Source of the DNA: Tenuifilum sp. 4138str
Lineage (GTDB): Bacteria > Bacteroidota > Bacteroidia > Bacteroidales > Tenuifilaceae
Length of the DNA stretch: 64,000 bases
NCBI RefSeq assembly: GCF_041102575.1
Contig: NZ_JBGCUE010000011.1
Span: forward strand, 62,001-126,000
Direction: 5' to 3'
Shown here: piece after piece, positions 31,882 through 40,692 of the stretch
Numbering within the stretch: position 1 is the stretch's first letter
How the letters are laid out: each line of letters begins with the position of its first letter
Made by a program: the position numbers and the translations under genes
Notes under the pieces: model-generated
What the model saw: only the letters and a program-made list of their open reading frames with translations
Told to the model about the DNA's origin: nothing
Database searches by the model: none

Positions 31882-32967
31882 ATGGCAGAGTTAAAATTAA
31901 TGAAAGGGAATGAGGCCATAGCCGAGGCAGCCATACGTTGTGGTTGCGATGGTTACTTTGGCTACCCCATAACCCCACAATCCGAGGTGCTTGAAACCCT
32001 TATGGCTCGTAAGCCATGGGAAGAAACCGGTATGGTTGTCCTACAGGCCGAGAGCGAAGTTGCCGCTATTAACATGGTTTACGGCGGTGCTGGTTGCGGT
32101 AAAAAGGTCATGACATCATCATCAAGCCCCGGGATAAGCTTGAAACAGGAAGGTATTACCTACATTGCCGGTGCTGAACTACCTTGCTTAATTGTTAACG
32201 TAGTACGTGGAGGTCCCGGGCTGGGAACCATTCAGCCTGCCCAGAGCGACTACTTCCAGGCTGTTAAGGGTGGCGGACATGGCGACTATAAGCTGATTGT
32301 TCTTGCACCAGCATCGGTTCAGGAGATGTACGATTTTGTTGACCTTGGATTTGAACTCGCTTTCAAGTACCGTAATCCAGCCATGATTCTTTCCGATGGT
32401 ATCATCGGCCAAATGATGGAAAAGGTTCAAATTGGCCCATATAAACCCCGAATGACCGACGAGGAAATAGTAGCCAAGTATGGTTCATGGGCCACAACCG
32501 GTAAAACCCCTAACCGCCAACGCAATATCATAACCTCGCTTGACCTCGATGCAGGCCGTCAGGAGCAGTTCAACCTAAAACTCCAGCGCAAGTACAAAGA
32601 GATTGAGGAAAAAGAGGTTAGGTTTGAAAAAATTGCATGCGACGATGCAGAGTACCTGCTAGTTGCCTATGGTTCATCGAGCCGTATTTGCCAGAAAGTT
32701 GTTGATATGGCCCGCGAAAAGGGAATAAAAGTAGGATTACTACGTCCCATAACCCTATTCCCCTATCCTACCAAGGCAATTCAAGCAATGCTGGGGCAGC
32801 TCAAGGGAATCCTTGCAGTAGAAATGAGTGCCGGCCAAATGGTTGAGGATGTTCGTCTGGCTGTTGAAGGTAAGGTTAAGGTTGAACACTATGGCCGTAT
32901 GGGCGGTGTTATCCCAACACCACACGATGTGTTAAAGGCTTTAGAAGAAAAATTTATTAAAGGCTAA
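31882..32967 (+). CDS. vorB: 2-oxoacid:ferredoxin oxidoreductase alpha subunit (VorB/KorA)
   Basis: A 361-residue alpha subunit containing the pyrimidine-binding domain (GYPITPQSEVLETL near 27-40) and the transketolase C-terminal-like domain (VAYGSSSRICQKVVDMA, then GLLRPITLFPYP). Together with beta, gamma and delta it oxidises a 2-oxoacid to acyl-CoA and CO2 while reducing ferredoxin. Bacteroidota homologues are usually called VorB (branched-chain) though 2-oxoglutarate is equally possible. Confidence 0.88.
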   Translation: MAELKLMKGNEAIAEAAIRCGCDGYFGYPITPQSEVLETLMARKPWEETGMVVLQAESEVAAINMVYGGAGCGKKVMTSSSSPGISLKQEGITYIAGAELPCLIVNVVRGGPGLGTIQPAQSDYFQAVKGGGHGDYKLIVLAPASVQEMYDFVDLGFELAFKYRNPAMILSDGIIGQMMEKVQIGPYKPRMTDEEIVAKYGSWATTGKTPNRQRNIITSLDLDAGRQEQFNLKLQRKYKEIEEKEVRFEKIACDDAEYLLVAYGSSSRICQKVVDMAREKGIKVGLLRPITLFPYPTKAIQAMLGQLKGILAVEMSAGQMVEDVRLAVEGKVKVEHYGRMGGVIPTPHDVLKALEEKFIKG

Positions 32968-32971
32968 TAAA

Positions 32972-33733
32972 ATGGACATTAAAGATATTATCAAGGAAGA
33001 GAATTTGGTTTACTCCAAAACCAAGCTCCTAACCGACAATATTATGCACTACTGCCCGGGTTGTACCCATGGTGTAGTTCATAAGGTTCTGGCTGAAGTT
33101 ATTGATGAGTTGGGCATACAGGAAAAGACCATTGGTGTTGCACCGGTTGGGTGCTCTGTGCTTGCATACAACTATATTGATATTGACTGGCATGAGGCAG
33201 CCCACGGTCGTGCTCCTGCGCTTGCTACCGCTATCAACCGTTTATACCCCAACAAGTATGTATTTACCTACCAAGGCGATGGCGACCTAGCCTCAATTGG
33301 TACTGCTGAAATCATACACGCCTGCAACCGTGGCGAAAATATTGTGGTTATTTTCATCAATAATGGTATTTATGGGATGACCGGAGGTCAAATGGCTCCT
33401 ACCACCCTTATTGATATGCCCACTTCAACATCACCTTACGGACGAAAAGCCGAGCTCAACGGTTACCCCTTAAAGATTACCGAGCTAATAGCCCAACTCC
33501 CCGGAACATGCTACGTTACACGCCAGTCGGGACACACACCCGCTGCCGTTCGTAAGCTCAAAAAAGCCATTACTAAGGCCTTTGAGAATACCGGAAAGAA
33601 AAAAGGTACATCGTTCATTGAGGTAGTATCGACCTGCAACTCCGGTTGGAAGCTATCGCCCGTTAAAGCAAACGAGTGGATGGTTGAGCACATGTTCCCA
33701 TATTACCCGCTTGGCGATTTGAAAGACGAGTAG
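32972..33733 (+). CDS. 2-oxoacid:ferredoxin oxidoreductase beta (TPP-binding) subunit
   Basis: A 253-residue thiamine-diphosphate subunit. CPGCTHG (28-34) provides Cys ligands of the proximal cluster; GDGDLAS (103-109) and NNGIYGMTGGQ (130-140) form the TPP/Mg site. It begins 4 bp after the alpha gene. Short length without a C-terminal ferredoxin fits the Kor/Vor group, not pyruvate:ferredoxin oxidoreductase of the single-chain type. Confidence 0.9.
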   Translation: MDIKDIIKEENLVYSKTKLLTDNIMHYCPGCTHGVVHKVLAEVIDELGIQEKTIGVAPVGCSVLAYNYIDIDWHEAAHGRAPALATAINRLYPNKYVFTYQGDGDLASIGTAEIIHACNRGENIVVIFINNGIYGMTGGQMAPTTLIDMPTSTSPYGRKAELNGYPLKITELIAQLPGTCYVTRQSGHTPAAVRKLKKAITKAFENTGKKKGTSFIEVVSTCNSGWKLSPVKANEWMVEHMFPYYPLGDLKDE

Positions 33734-33760
33734 TAGTTAATCAATTTAAAAACTAAAAAA

Positions 33761-34306
33761 ATGACCGAAGAAATCATCATAGCCGGTTTTGGTGGGCAAG
33801 GTGTTCTATCAATGGGTAAAATCCTTGCTTATTCAGGCATAATGCAGGACCAGGAAGTAGCCTGGATGCCCTCATATGGTCCCGAAATGCGTGGCGGTAC
33901 TGCAAATGTTACTGTAATTCTTAGCGATTCACGTATCAGTTCCCCAATTCTTCAGGAATTTGACACCGCAATCATTCTTAACCAGCAGTCGCTCGATAAG
34001 TTCGAAAAGATGGTAAAACCGGGTGGCACGCTGATATATGACCCCAACGGTATTACTCGTCACCCGCAGCGTACTGATATCAACATATTTAGGGTTGAGG
34101 CTGCCGAGGAAGCTGCTAGAATGAAGAACGCTAAGACCTTCAACATGATTGTTTTGGGAGCTTTCCTTAAAGTGAAACCCATTGTTAAGCTTGAAAATGT
34201 AATAAAAGGGCTTGAGAAATCGTTGCCCCAACGTCACCATCACCTAATTCCCATGAACCAGGAAGCAATAAGCAGGGGAATGGAGATTGTGAAAAAAATC
34301 AACTAG
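33761..34306 (+). CDS. 2-oxoacid:ferredoxin oxidoreductase gamma subunit
   Basis: A 181-residue protein with the family's opening motif AGFGGQGVLSMGK and PSYGPEMRGGTAN, where CoA and the oxoacid chain are contacted. It ends the delta-alpha-beta-gamma operon and is followed by a terminator. Confidence 0.9.
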   Translation: MTEEIIIAGFGGQGVLSMGKILAYSGIMQDQEVAWMPSYGPEMRGGTANVTVILSDSRISSPILQEFDTAIILNQQSLDKFEKMVKPGGTLIYDPNGITRHPQRTDINIFRVEAAEEAARMKNAKTFNMIVLGAFLKVKPIVKLENVIKGLEKSLPQRHHHLIPMNQEAISRGMEIVKKIN

Positions 34307-34321
34307 AAGATGAATGATAAA

Positions 34322-34354
34322 TAAAAGCCTGACCTAAACGTCAGGCTTTTTTTT
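34322..34354. terminator. Bidirectional terminator between the oxidoreductase operon and the alcohol dehydrogenase
   Basis: Stem AAAAGCCTGAC/GTCAGGCTTTT with a 6-nt loop and a long T-run on the plus strand; the A-run gives T's on the minus strand. Confidence 0.85.
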
Positions 34355-35513
34355 ATTTTCTGTATGGCTCCGCGGCCCGTTTTAGTATTTTTTCAACAAT
34401 ATCGGACGTGATGTTTTTATTTTCGCCCATCTTCCATCCTCTTGCAGCAAATCGGTCAACAATTGGTTTAGTGTCGGCAAAGCTGATTCCATGCTCTGGC
34501 AAACGTGTTTTTACGCCCAAACCCCTAAAGAATTTCTCGGTTTCCTCAATTGCCCGCTCAGGGGTTAAATTTTCTCCGTTTAGGTTCCAAACCCTACTGC
34601 CATACTGTAGTAGTTTCTCTTTTTTGAATTCAACCATTTCGGTTAGTAAAGCCGGATAAATTATAGCAAGAGTAACTCCGTGATCAAGTCCAAAGAATGC
34701 GGTAAGCTCATGACCTATCATGTGGGTAGCCCAATCGGTAGGCACGCCAGTGGAAATCAATCCATTGAGAGCCATGGTACAACTCCACATAAAGTTAGCT
34801 CTTAGGTCGTAATCGGTTGGATTTTCCAAGGTTTTTGGACCAACCTCAATGAGCGTTTGTAGAATACCTTCGGCAAATCGATCCTGAATGGGCGAATTAG
34901 ATGGGTATGTAAGGTACTGCTCAAGCACATGGGCAAATGCATCAACAACCCCATTAGCTACCTGATTCTGAGGAAGCGAATATGTAGTTGTAGGATCAAG
35001 AACCGAGAACTTTGGGTAAACTGCAGGACTACCAAAAGCGTACTTTTCCTTGGTTGCCTCCCGGCTAATAACTGCGCCAGCATTCATTTCAGAACCAGTT
35101 GCTGGGAGTGTTAACACTGTTCCAAAGGGTACAGCTTTCTCAACCTTTATGCCTTTAGTAAGAATATCCCAGGGTTCACCCTCAAACGGAATTGATGCCA
35201 CAATAAACTTTGTTCCATCAATAACTGAACCGCCGCCAACAGCCAGCAAAAAATCAACATTATTTTCACGGGCAAGCTTAACAGCTTTTATGAGGGTCTC
35301 GTACCGTGGGTTAGGCTCAATTCCGCCAAATTCTAATACTTTTTTCCCCTTTAAGGCGCTAATAACCTTATCGTAAACGCCATTCCGTTTAATACTTCCA
35401 CCCCCATAGGTTAGCAGTACCGTTTGATAAGGCAACAGTTCCTGTGTAATCATATCAATTTGGCCTTCGCCAAATAGAATTTTTACCGGATTGAAAAACT
35501 CAAAATTCTTCAT
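34353..35513 (-). CDS. Iron-containing alcohol dehydrogenase (BdhA/YqhD-like)
   Basis: A 386-residue group III alcohol dehydrogenase, the size of E. coli YqhD. GGGSVIDGTK (nucleotide binding), LPATGSEMNAGAV, and the metal ligands in DAFAHVLEQY and GHELTAFFGLDHG (Asp and three His) are present. It reduces aldehydes such as butanal with NAD(P)H, plausibly disposing of reductant from the neighbouring fermentation genes. Transcribed alone. Confidence 0.9.
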   Translation of the reverse strand: MKNFEFFNPVKILFGEGQIDMITQELLPYQTVLLTYGGGSIKRNGVYDKVISALKGKKVLEFGGIEPNPRYETLIKAVKLARENNVDFLLAVGGGSVIDGTKFIVASIPFEGEPWDILTKGIKVEKAVPFGTVLTLPATGSEMNAGAVISREATKEKYAFGSPAVYPKFSVLDPTTTYSLPQNQVANGVVDAFAHVLEQYLTYPSNSPIQDRFAEGILQTLIEVGPKTLENPTDYDLRANFMWSCTMALNGLISTGVPTDWATHMIGHELTAFFGLDHGVTLAIIYPALLTEMVEFKKEKLLQYGSRVWNLNGENLTPERAIEETEKFFRGLGVKTRLPEHGISFADTKPIVDRFAARGWKMGENKNITSDIVEKILKRAAEPYRK

Positions 35514-35540
35514 GGGCTTAACATTTTTACTAAAATAAAC

Positions 35541-35570
35541 AACCCATCGTTCAAAATGTTACGATGGGTT
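35541..35570 (-). terminator. Terminator of the 101-residue gene
   Basis: 9-bp stem AACCCATCG/CGATGGGTT with a 12-nt loop, followed on the minus strand by TGTTTATTTT. It lies between the small gene and the alcohol dehydrogenase on the same strand. Confidence 0.6.
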
Positions 35571-35591
35571 AAACAAATTCGTTCGGATTGA

Positions 35592-35897
35592 TTAGATTAC
35601 TTGAATAGCTCTTTGTATATCGATAATGATAGCATCTTCCTCATCTTTGTACTCTTTTTTCACCTCCAATTGCAAGTTATCATCATCGGCCCCGGCAAGC
35701 CTAACAAAATCAAGCTCTGGTATTGATGTGCTCAAAAACTCAAACAAATCCTCATCGGAAAGGTATTCAAATCCACCTATTGCATTGTATCTGAGCACTG
35801 TAATCAAAGCATTCTCATCTGCATCCACAATACTTCGTGCTAGACGTTCTGAGAGGTAATTCTTCACCTTGTTTTTGGAAACCTGAACTTTCTTCAT
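35592..35897 (-). CDS. Hypothetical protein, 101 residues
   Basis: A soluble acidic protein with a basic N-terminus (MKKVQVSKNKVKNYL) and an acidic, Leu-rich remainder; predicted largely alpha-helical, no Cys, no signal peptide. It has its own terminator and lies alone between the alcohol dehydrogenase and ung. I do not recognise the family. Codon use resembles the neighbours. Confidence 0.55.
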   Translation of the reverse strand: MKKVQVSKNKVKNYLSERLARSIVDADENALITVLRYNAIGGFEYLSDEDLFEFLSTSIPELDFVRLAGADDDNLQLEVKKEYKDEEDAIIIDIQRAIQVI

Positions 35898-36052
35898 GGC
35901 TTTAATTTTTTGCCGATTATACTACTTTTGTATTGGTGCATTCAATTAACTTTTCCCAATGTTCTAAATACAAATTTAATTTTTTTTACGTGTGATTTAT
36001 TAAAGTGGTTACTATTTACTTTACTTTGTTTTAATTTTTTAATTTCAGGAAT

Positions 36053-36745
36053 ATGAACATAGCAACAGGTGATATCAAACCTCAAATTGAGGAGACCTGG
36101 AAGAAAGTTTTAATGGATGAGTTTAAAAAGGATTACTTTATCAAACTTAAAGAGTTTTTGGTAGAGGAGAAGAAAAAATACACTGTATACCCTCCAGGTT
36201 CCCAGATTTTTGCAGCATTTAATCATACCCCATTCAATAGCGTAAAGGTGGTTATCTTAGGTCAAGATCCTTACCATGGACCAGGGCAAGCCCACGGGCT
36301 ATGCTTTTCGGTACCTAAAGGTACTCCTGCCCCACCCTCGCTTCAGAATATTTTTAAAGAGATAAACAGCGATTTAGGACTTCCCATACCAAATCACGGT
36401 AATTTGGAAAAATGGGCAAAACAGGGCGTGCTGCTTTTGAATGCAACGCTTACGGTCAGGGCAAATCAGGCTGGTTCACATCAGAACAAGGGCTGGGAAA
36501 CCTTTACCGATGCTGCCATCAAAGCGCTTTCCGATCACCATAAGGGGTTAGTGTTTATCCTCTGGGGGAACTATGCTCAGGCAAAAACGAGTATTATAGA
36601 TGCCAACAAGCATTTTATTTTAACGGCTCCACACCCGTCGCCACTTTCGGCTAGCAGAGGTTTTTTTGGGTGTAAACATTTTTCAAAAACAAATAGGCTC
36701 CTTACCTCCATTGGTAAAGAGCCCATTGATTGGTCGTTAGATTAA
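36053..36745 (+). CDS. ung: Uracil-DNA glycosylase
   Basis: A 230-residue family 1 uracil-DNA glycosylase. Catalytic D72 is in GQDPYHG (71-77), and HPSPLSASRGFFG near residue 195 holds the catalytic His and the DNA-intercalating loop. It removes uracil from DNA in base-excision repair. Its stop directly abuts the stop of the convergent unknown gene (36745/36746). Confidence 0.95.
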   Translation: MNIATGDIKPQIEETWKKVLMDEFKKDYFIKLKEFLVEEKKKYTVYPPGSQIFAAFNHTPFNSVKVVILGQDPYHGPGQAHGLCFSVPKGTPAPPSLQNIFKEINSDLGLPIPNHGNLEKWAKQGVLLLNATLTVRANQAGSHQNKGWETFTDAAIKALSDHHKGLVFILWGNYAQAKTSIIDANKHFILTAPHPSPLSASRGFFGCKHFSKTNRLLTSIGKEPIDWSLD

Positions 36746-37471
36746 TTACGAATGGGTTTTATTGAACCGTTCAATTTCCTGTAGGTATTTGGAACGTATT
36801 TCCGATATTCGTTCCAGGTTGGCCTTTAAATCGTAAATTCTTATTACATCCTGTGGGCCGTCAACCTTCCAGAAATACCCTAAGGCAGCATCAAAAAAAC
36901 TATTCTGTAGGTTATTCTTAACATGACTGGTAATCAGTTTAAAGTCGTCCCATTTCAGTTCCTGGGGAATTTCAATGTAGTACTTGTTATCGCCAGCTAA
37001 ATCGAGATAAATACCCTCATCGAATCGTTCAACAAGAAATGTTTTTTCTATTGTAATAAGGGCCATACTATTTACAGGCTTGCTACGTCTAAAATCGATG
37101 CCATGCTCAGCAAGCTTTTGCTGGATTATTGGAATCTCCTCAAAACACCTGAGGTTTTTAATCCTTATACAGTAGTATCGATGATCTTCCAGGTCAATAT
37201 ATCCGTATGTACCCATGCAAGCATGTTTAGCCTCACGGGATAATTTTTGCATAGTCCGAGCTAAAAACATATGGTCGTACTCCCTAACTAGGATTAAAAA
37301 GATTGACCTAGGTATTACATCGGTTGGTACATTCTTACCGTAGTAGCCCGGGTATGGTTCATAGTTTTCCAGAACCATGGTGTTGGAGTATATTCGCTCC
37401 GAAAGCGATTTAACCTTTTCCTCCTTAACCATTACTCCACGGGTTTCAAGTATCTTAGCAATGGCTGTCAT
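36746..37471 (-). CDS. Hypothetical protein, 241 residues
   Basis: A soluble protein without signal peptide or membrane segment. Readable features are two Cys residues (KHACMGTYGY, RCFEE), a Tyr-rich first third (YEPYPGYYGKNVPTDVIPRS) and a charged C-terminal helix. It has its own promoter-like element (TTG, 20 nt, TAAATTGA at 37487-37494). I do not recognise a family. It looks like a genuine single-copy gene from its length and start. Confidence 0.6.
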   Translation of the reverse strand: MTAIAKILETRGVMVKEEKVKSLSERIYSNTMVLENYEPYPGYYGKNVPTDVIPRSIFLILVREYDHMFLARTMQKLSREAKHACMGTYGYIDLEDHRYYCIRIKNLRCFEEIPIIQQKLAEHGIDFRRSKPVNSMALITIEKTFLVERFDEGIYLDLAGDNKYYIEIPQELKWDDFKLITSHVKNNLQNSFFDAALGYFWKVDGPQDVIRIYDLKANLERISEIRSKYLQEIERFNKTHS

Positions 37472-37703
37472 AGTATTGAATTTTTCTCAATTTACAAAAT
37501 AAACCGAGGTTAGTCAATAGATGCACCATAAAACATTTAAATAACGTGATTCTATTGGCATATCGAGGTAATCCAGGCTTATCAAAGTCTTTCATTTCGA
37601 GGTTTCAGAATTATCAGATTATGTTAGTCGATTCCTCAAGTGTAAAATTCAATTGGCGAATTTGGAATACAGTAAGTAATGTCATGTAAATTCCCAAAAC
37701 AAA

Positions 37704-37727
37704 AAAAAGAGGCTTACCGCCTCTTTT
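37704..37727 (-). terminator. Terminator of the first chemoreceptor gene
   Basis: Stem AAGAGGC/GCCTCTT with a 5-nt loop and an 8-T run on the minus strand, 3 bp after the stop codon. Confidence 0.75.
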
Positions 37728-37730
37728 CTT

Positions 37731-39629
37731 CTAAAACTTTTCGTAATTAGTGTCGTCGCTGTTGCTTGAAAGCTTAATGTCGATACCATCGGAAAGCTTA
37801 GGTTTTGACTTTGTTCGTTTGGATTCCCTGAATTCGGTTTTAGGAGTAATTGAAGTTTGAGCAATCTTTCTAGTAACATTCTTAAGGTTACTCAACGTTG
37901 TTAGGGTTTCTTTTCCACCAGTGTCAAAAAATGATACAATATCAATTAGTTGCTGGGCCTGGCTGTTGAGTTCCTCAGCACCTGAAGCCATTTCCTCGCT
38001 AGCAGCAGCATTCTGCTGTGTAACCTGGTTAAGCTGCTGAATGGCAGAGTTTATTTGATCAGCTCCAGCATTCTGCTCCATACTTGCAGCAGCAATCTCC
38101 TGAACTAGCCTTGCGGTCTTTTCAATGTCGGGAACTATCTCTGAGAGCAACCGACCAGCATCGTCGGCAATCTTAACGCCATCGTGGGTAATTCTGTTAA
38201 TTTCCTCGGCGGCCAGACGGCTGCGTTCGGCAAGCTTACGAACTTCGGCAGCCACCACGGCAAAACCCTTGCCATGCTCACCTGCCCTGGCTGCTTCAAC
38301 TGCAGCATTAAGGGCAAGTATGTTGGTTTGGAAAGCAATATCGCCAATAATGGTAACCTTTTCAGCAATCTTTTTCATGCTATTCAGGGCATATGTAGTA
38401 GAATCATATCCCTTACGGATGCCCTCTACGCTCTTAAAGGCAATGATTTCGGCTTGCTTGGCATTTTCAGTGTTGTTTTGAATATTTGCAACCATTTGCT
38501 CCATTGAGGCAGAAACCTCCTCAGCAGAACTTGCCTGCTCCGATGCTCCCTGCGATAGCTGTTGGCTAGTGGTACTCAATTGTTCGCTTGCAGCTGCAAT
38601 GTGGTTTGAGGATATATATATTGTCGATATAACCTCCTTCAGCTTCTCGCTCATGTCGTTAAGGGCACGTGAAAGCTTTCCTAACTCATCGCCTCTTTTA
38701 GCTGACTCGCTTGCATGAATAACCAGGTTTCCTTTGGATAGGCTATGGGCTAGCTCTACACCTGAGTTTACAGGTTCGGTAATACTACGGGTAACCCTGT
38801 ATGCAATTAGTGAACTCAAGAAGACAATAGACAAAACCACAAAAATTATTACCGTTAATCCATATTTAGCTGAATCGTTCAGTAATCCGGCCGATAAAAT
38901 CACTCCCTTTTGGAGCAAACTTTGGTTATGGGTTACCGCTTCAAGGGATTTACTTTTGGCATCAAAAATAGCTTTTTTGGCCTCGACATGCTTTATGAAA
39001 CTTTCTTTATACTGCTCAAGTGCCCTTACTATCTCACTAAGCCCTAATTTGGATGCTAATCTGGTATTATCATCAATTTCCGTTAGCCATTTTCTATACA
39101 GTTCATCATTACCTGAAATCAGGTAATTCTTTTCCATTATCCGAATGTTCAAAAACTGCTGAACGCCTCGTGAAACCTCACCTCCCATAACTCGGGCAGC
39201 AATGGAAAGTGCAGTGTTCGATGAGTTTTCCAGAACTGTAGAGGTTTGAGCTATAAGCTGATTGCTATTTTCAAGTGTTGCGAATTGATCTTCAACTACC
39301 TTAATATTTCCTTCAATAATTGTAATTAGCCCATAATTCTTTTTCGTAACAACGGGCTTAAGAATTTCGAGTTGGTTTTTAAACTTGGTAAAGTAGAGCT
39401 TAGCGGAGTCGAGTTCAACCTGATTACCTGATTGAATAAAATCGAGCAAATGGGAACTTAAAGCAGCGTTACTAGCTAGCAAATTGTTAAGCATAACCTG
39501 CTTGCTGCTCTCCAACCTTACTTTACGATTCGAAATGAAAACAGCAATGGCCACAACTAATATTAAACCAATAATTAATGAAAAACCCAATGCCAATCGT
39601 TTCCCAATTGGTAAATTGTTTAAGTTCAT
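37731..39629 (-). CDS. Methyl-accepting chemotaxis protein with helical sensor domain
   Basis: A 632-residue chemoreceptor: TM1 about 13-33, a helical periplasmic sensor to about 260, TM2 about 262-283, HAMP, then the coiled-coil MCP signalling domain. The hairpin tip [20 protein letters not shown] and [19 protein letters not shown] are near-invariant MCP sequence. The last five residues, NYEKF, resemble the NWETF tether that recruits CheR and CheB, preceded by GIDIKL, which recurs in the second receptor. Encoded next to a 79-residue Cys-rich protein. Ligand unknown. Confidence 0.92.
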   Translation of the reverse strand: MNLNNLPIGKRLALGFSLIIGLILVVAIAVFISNRKVRLESSKQVMLNNLLASNAALSSHLLDFIQSGNQVELDSAKLYFTKFKNQLEILKPVVTKKNYGLITIIEGNIKVVEDQFATLENSNQLIAQTSTVLENSSNTALSIAARVMGGEVSRGVQQFLNIRIMEKNYLISGNDELYRKWLTEIDDNTRLASKLGLSEIVRALEQYKESFIKHVEAKKAIFDAKSKSLEAVTHNQSLLQKGVILSAGLLNDSAKYGLTVIIFVVLSIVFLSSLIAYRVTRSITEPVNSGVELAHSLSKGNLVIHASESAKRGDELGKLSRALNDMSEKLKEVISTIYISSNHIAAASEQLSTTSQQLSQGASEQASSAEEVSASMEQMVANIQNNTENAKQAEIIAFKSVEGIRKGYDSTTYALNSMKKIAEKVTIIGDIAFQTNILALNAAVEAARAGEHGKGFAVVAAEVRKLAERSRLAAEEINRITHDGVKIADDAGRLLSEIVPDIEKTARLVQEIAAASMEQNAGADQINSAIQQLNQVTQQNAAASEEMASGAEELNSQAQQLIDIVSFFDTGGKETLTTLSNLKNVTRKIAQTSITPKTEFRESKRTKSKPKLSDGIDIKLSSNSDDTNYEKF

Positions 39630-39641
39630 AAATAGTTTGAT

Positions 39642-39881
39642 TTAAAGATTATACTTAGCTATAATTTCATCCACTGTTAAGGAGCAATTAAGCATAACGG
39701 ATTCAGGTACTGGTTTACCAACCTTCTCCGACACAAGGAAGCGTTTACAGCTTGTATACTTCTCTTTACCAGCTGTGCAGTAAATTTTTCGGTAGGTTTC
39801 GCCCGCATTCGGATTGAAAAAAACATTTTTCAGGTAAATGGGGCACTTTTCCAGCTTTGGACAGCTTGATATTGTTTCCAT
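39642..39881 (-). CDS. Small Cys-rich protein next to a chemoreceptor
   Basis: A 79-residue soluble protein with six cysteines at 7, 13, 35, 45, 66 and the CP-x4-CP pattern at the N-terminus (SCPKLEKCPIY), then IYCTAGKEKYTSCKRF. The pattern suggests a zinc or Fe-S site. It lies 12 bp upstream of the chemoreceptor gene on the same strand, so it is the first gene of a two-gene unit. Family not recognised; a receptor-associated redox or metal sensor is possible. Confidence 0.6.
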   Translation of the reverse strand: METISSCPKLEKCPIYLKNVFFNPNAGETYRKIYCTAGKEKYTSCKRFLVSEKVGKPVPESVMLNCSLTVDEIIAKYNL

Positions 39882-40063
39882 ACATTATTTTTTTAGATAT
39901 AATAAAATTAATCAATTCTTTATCAGAAAAAAAAACTTTCGTCAAAAAAATATTTTAGAAAATCAATTTAAATGTTATCTAAATAACAACACAACAATTG
40001 CTATAAATACGTTAGTGACTTATTTATTGATTAGCGGTAAATATTATACTAAAGAACCTTCAA

Positions 40064-40470
40064 ATAACAAATTCAACCGGGAAAATTTCTAGAGGAATGA
40101 GTCGGAATGAGTCGGAATGAGTCGGAATAGGAGGAATATGTTGGAGTTAGAAGAATATTGAAGAATATAGAGGAAGTTAGAGGAAGTTAGAGGAAGTTAG
40201 AGCCCGTGAAACGTGAGCCGTGAAACGCCAAGCTTGAGACGGGAATGAGTTAGAATGAAACGGAAAGAAACGGAATGAGTCGGAATGAATCAGAATAGGA
40301 GGAATATGATGGAGTTAGAGGAAGTTAGAGGAAGTTAGAGGAAGTTAGTGAGAAAGGGAACAGTTAAATCCTGTACCTTGGATTTTCAAGCTTTTACGGT
40401 CTAATAAAAATAGGTATGTAGTAAGACTTTAAGAGGAGATTCGTCAATTGAAAAAATCAATTGAATATTT
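40064..40470. repeat. Complex repeat locus B, sister of locus A
   Basis: Shares with locus A the left border (AACAAATTCAACCGGG at 40066-40081), the same internal words (10-bp GAATGAGTCG array at 40095-40129 and again near 40270, 10-bp TTAGAGGAAG arrays at 40176-40201 and 40316-40348, 7-bp CGTGAAA words at 40205-40228) and the right border (CTAATAAAAAT at 40401, GTCAATTGAAA at 40443). The order of words differs from A and there is no 115-bp tandem, so it is a shorter, rearranged member. No open frame; the whole region from 39882 to the tRNA holds no supported gene. Confidence 0.88.
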
Positions 40471-40507
40471 TGGATTAAAATGAGGCTCATTGACCTGTGT
40501 AACGTAA

Positions 40508-40543
40508 AAATAAAAAGGCCCCAGAGTAACCCGAGGCTTTTTT
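40508..40543 (-). terminator. Terminator downstream of tRNA-Asp
   Basis: On the minus strand GCCTCGG pairs with CTGGGGC (two wobble pairs), loop of 6 nt, then CTTTTTA, just after the tRNA 3' end. Confidence 0.65.
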
Positions 40544-40544
40544 G

Positions 40545-40618
40545 CGGTCCGGACGGGACTCGAACCCGCGACCCCATGCGTGACAGGCATGTATTCTAAC
40601 CAGCTGAACTACCGGACC
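40545..40618 (-). tRNA. tRNA-Asp (GTC)
   Basis: Minus strand, 74 nt. Acceptor stem GGTCCGG/CCGGACC, D-arm TAGTTCAGCTGGTTAGAA, anticodon stem-loop ATGCCTGTCACGCAT with GTC, T-arm GGGTTCGAACCC, discriminator G. The 3' CCA is not encoded (CAA follows). Complete cloverleaf. Confidence 0.95.
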
Positions 40619-40692
40619 AATCTTTTGCTTTAACTTTTCCCTTGAAAAGCGATGCAAAGGTAATACCTTGTTTTTAATCTTGCAATAGTCAG

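Noticed and set aside
39838-40092. 84-residue open frame on the plus strand
   Set aside because: It begins inside the Cys-rich gene on the other strand, runs through AT-rich intergenic DNA into repeat locus B and has no recognisable domain.
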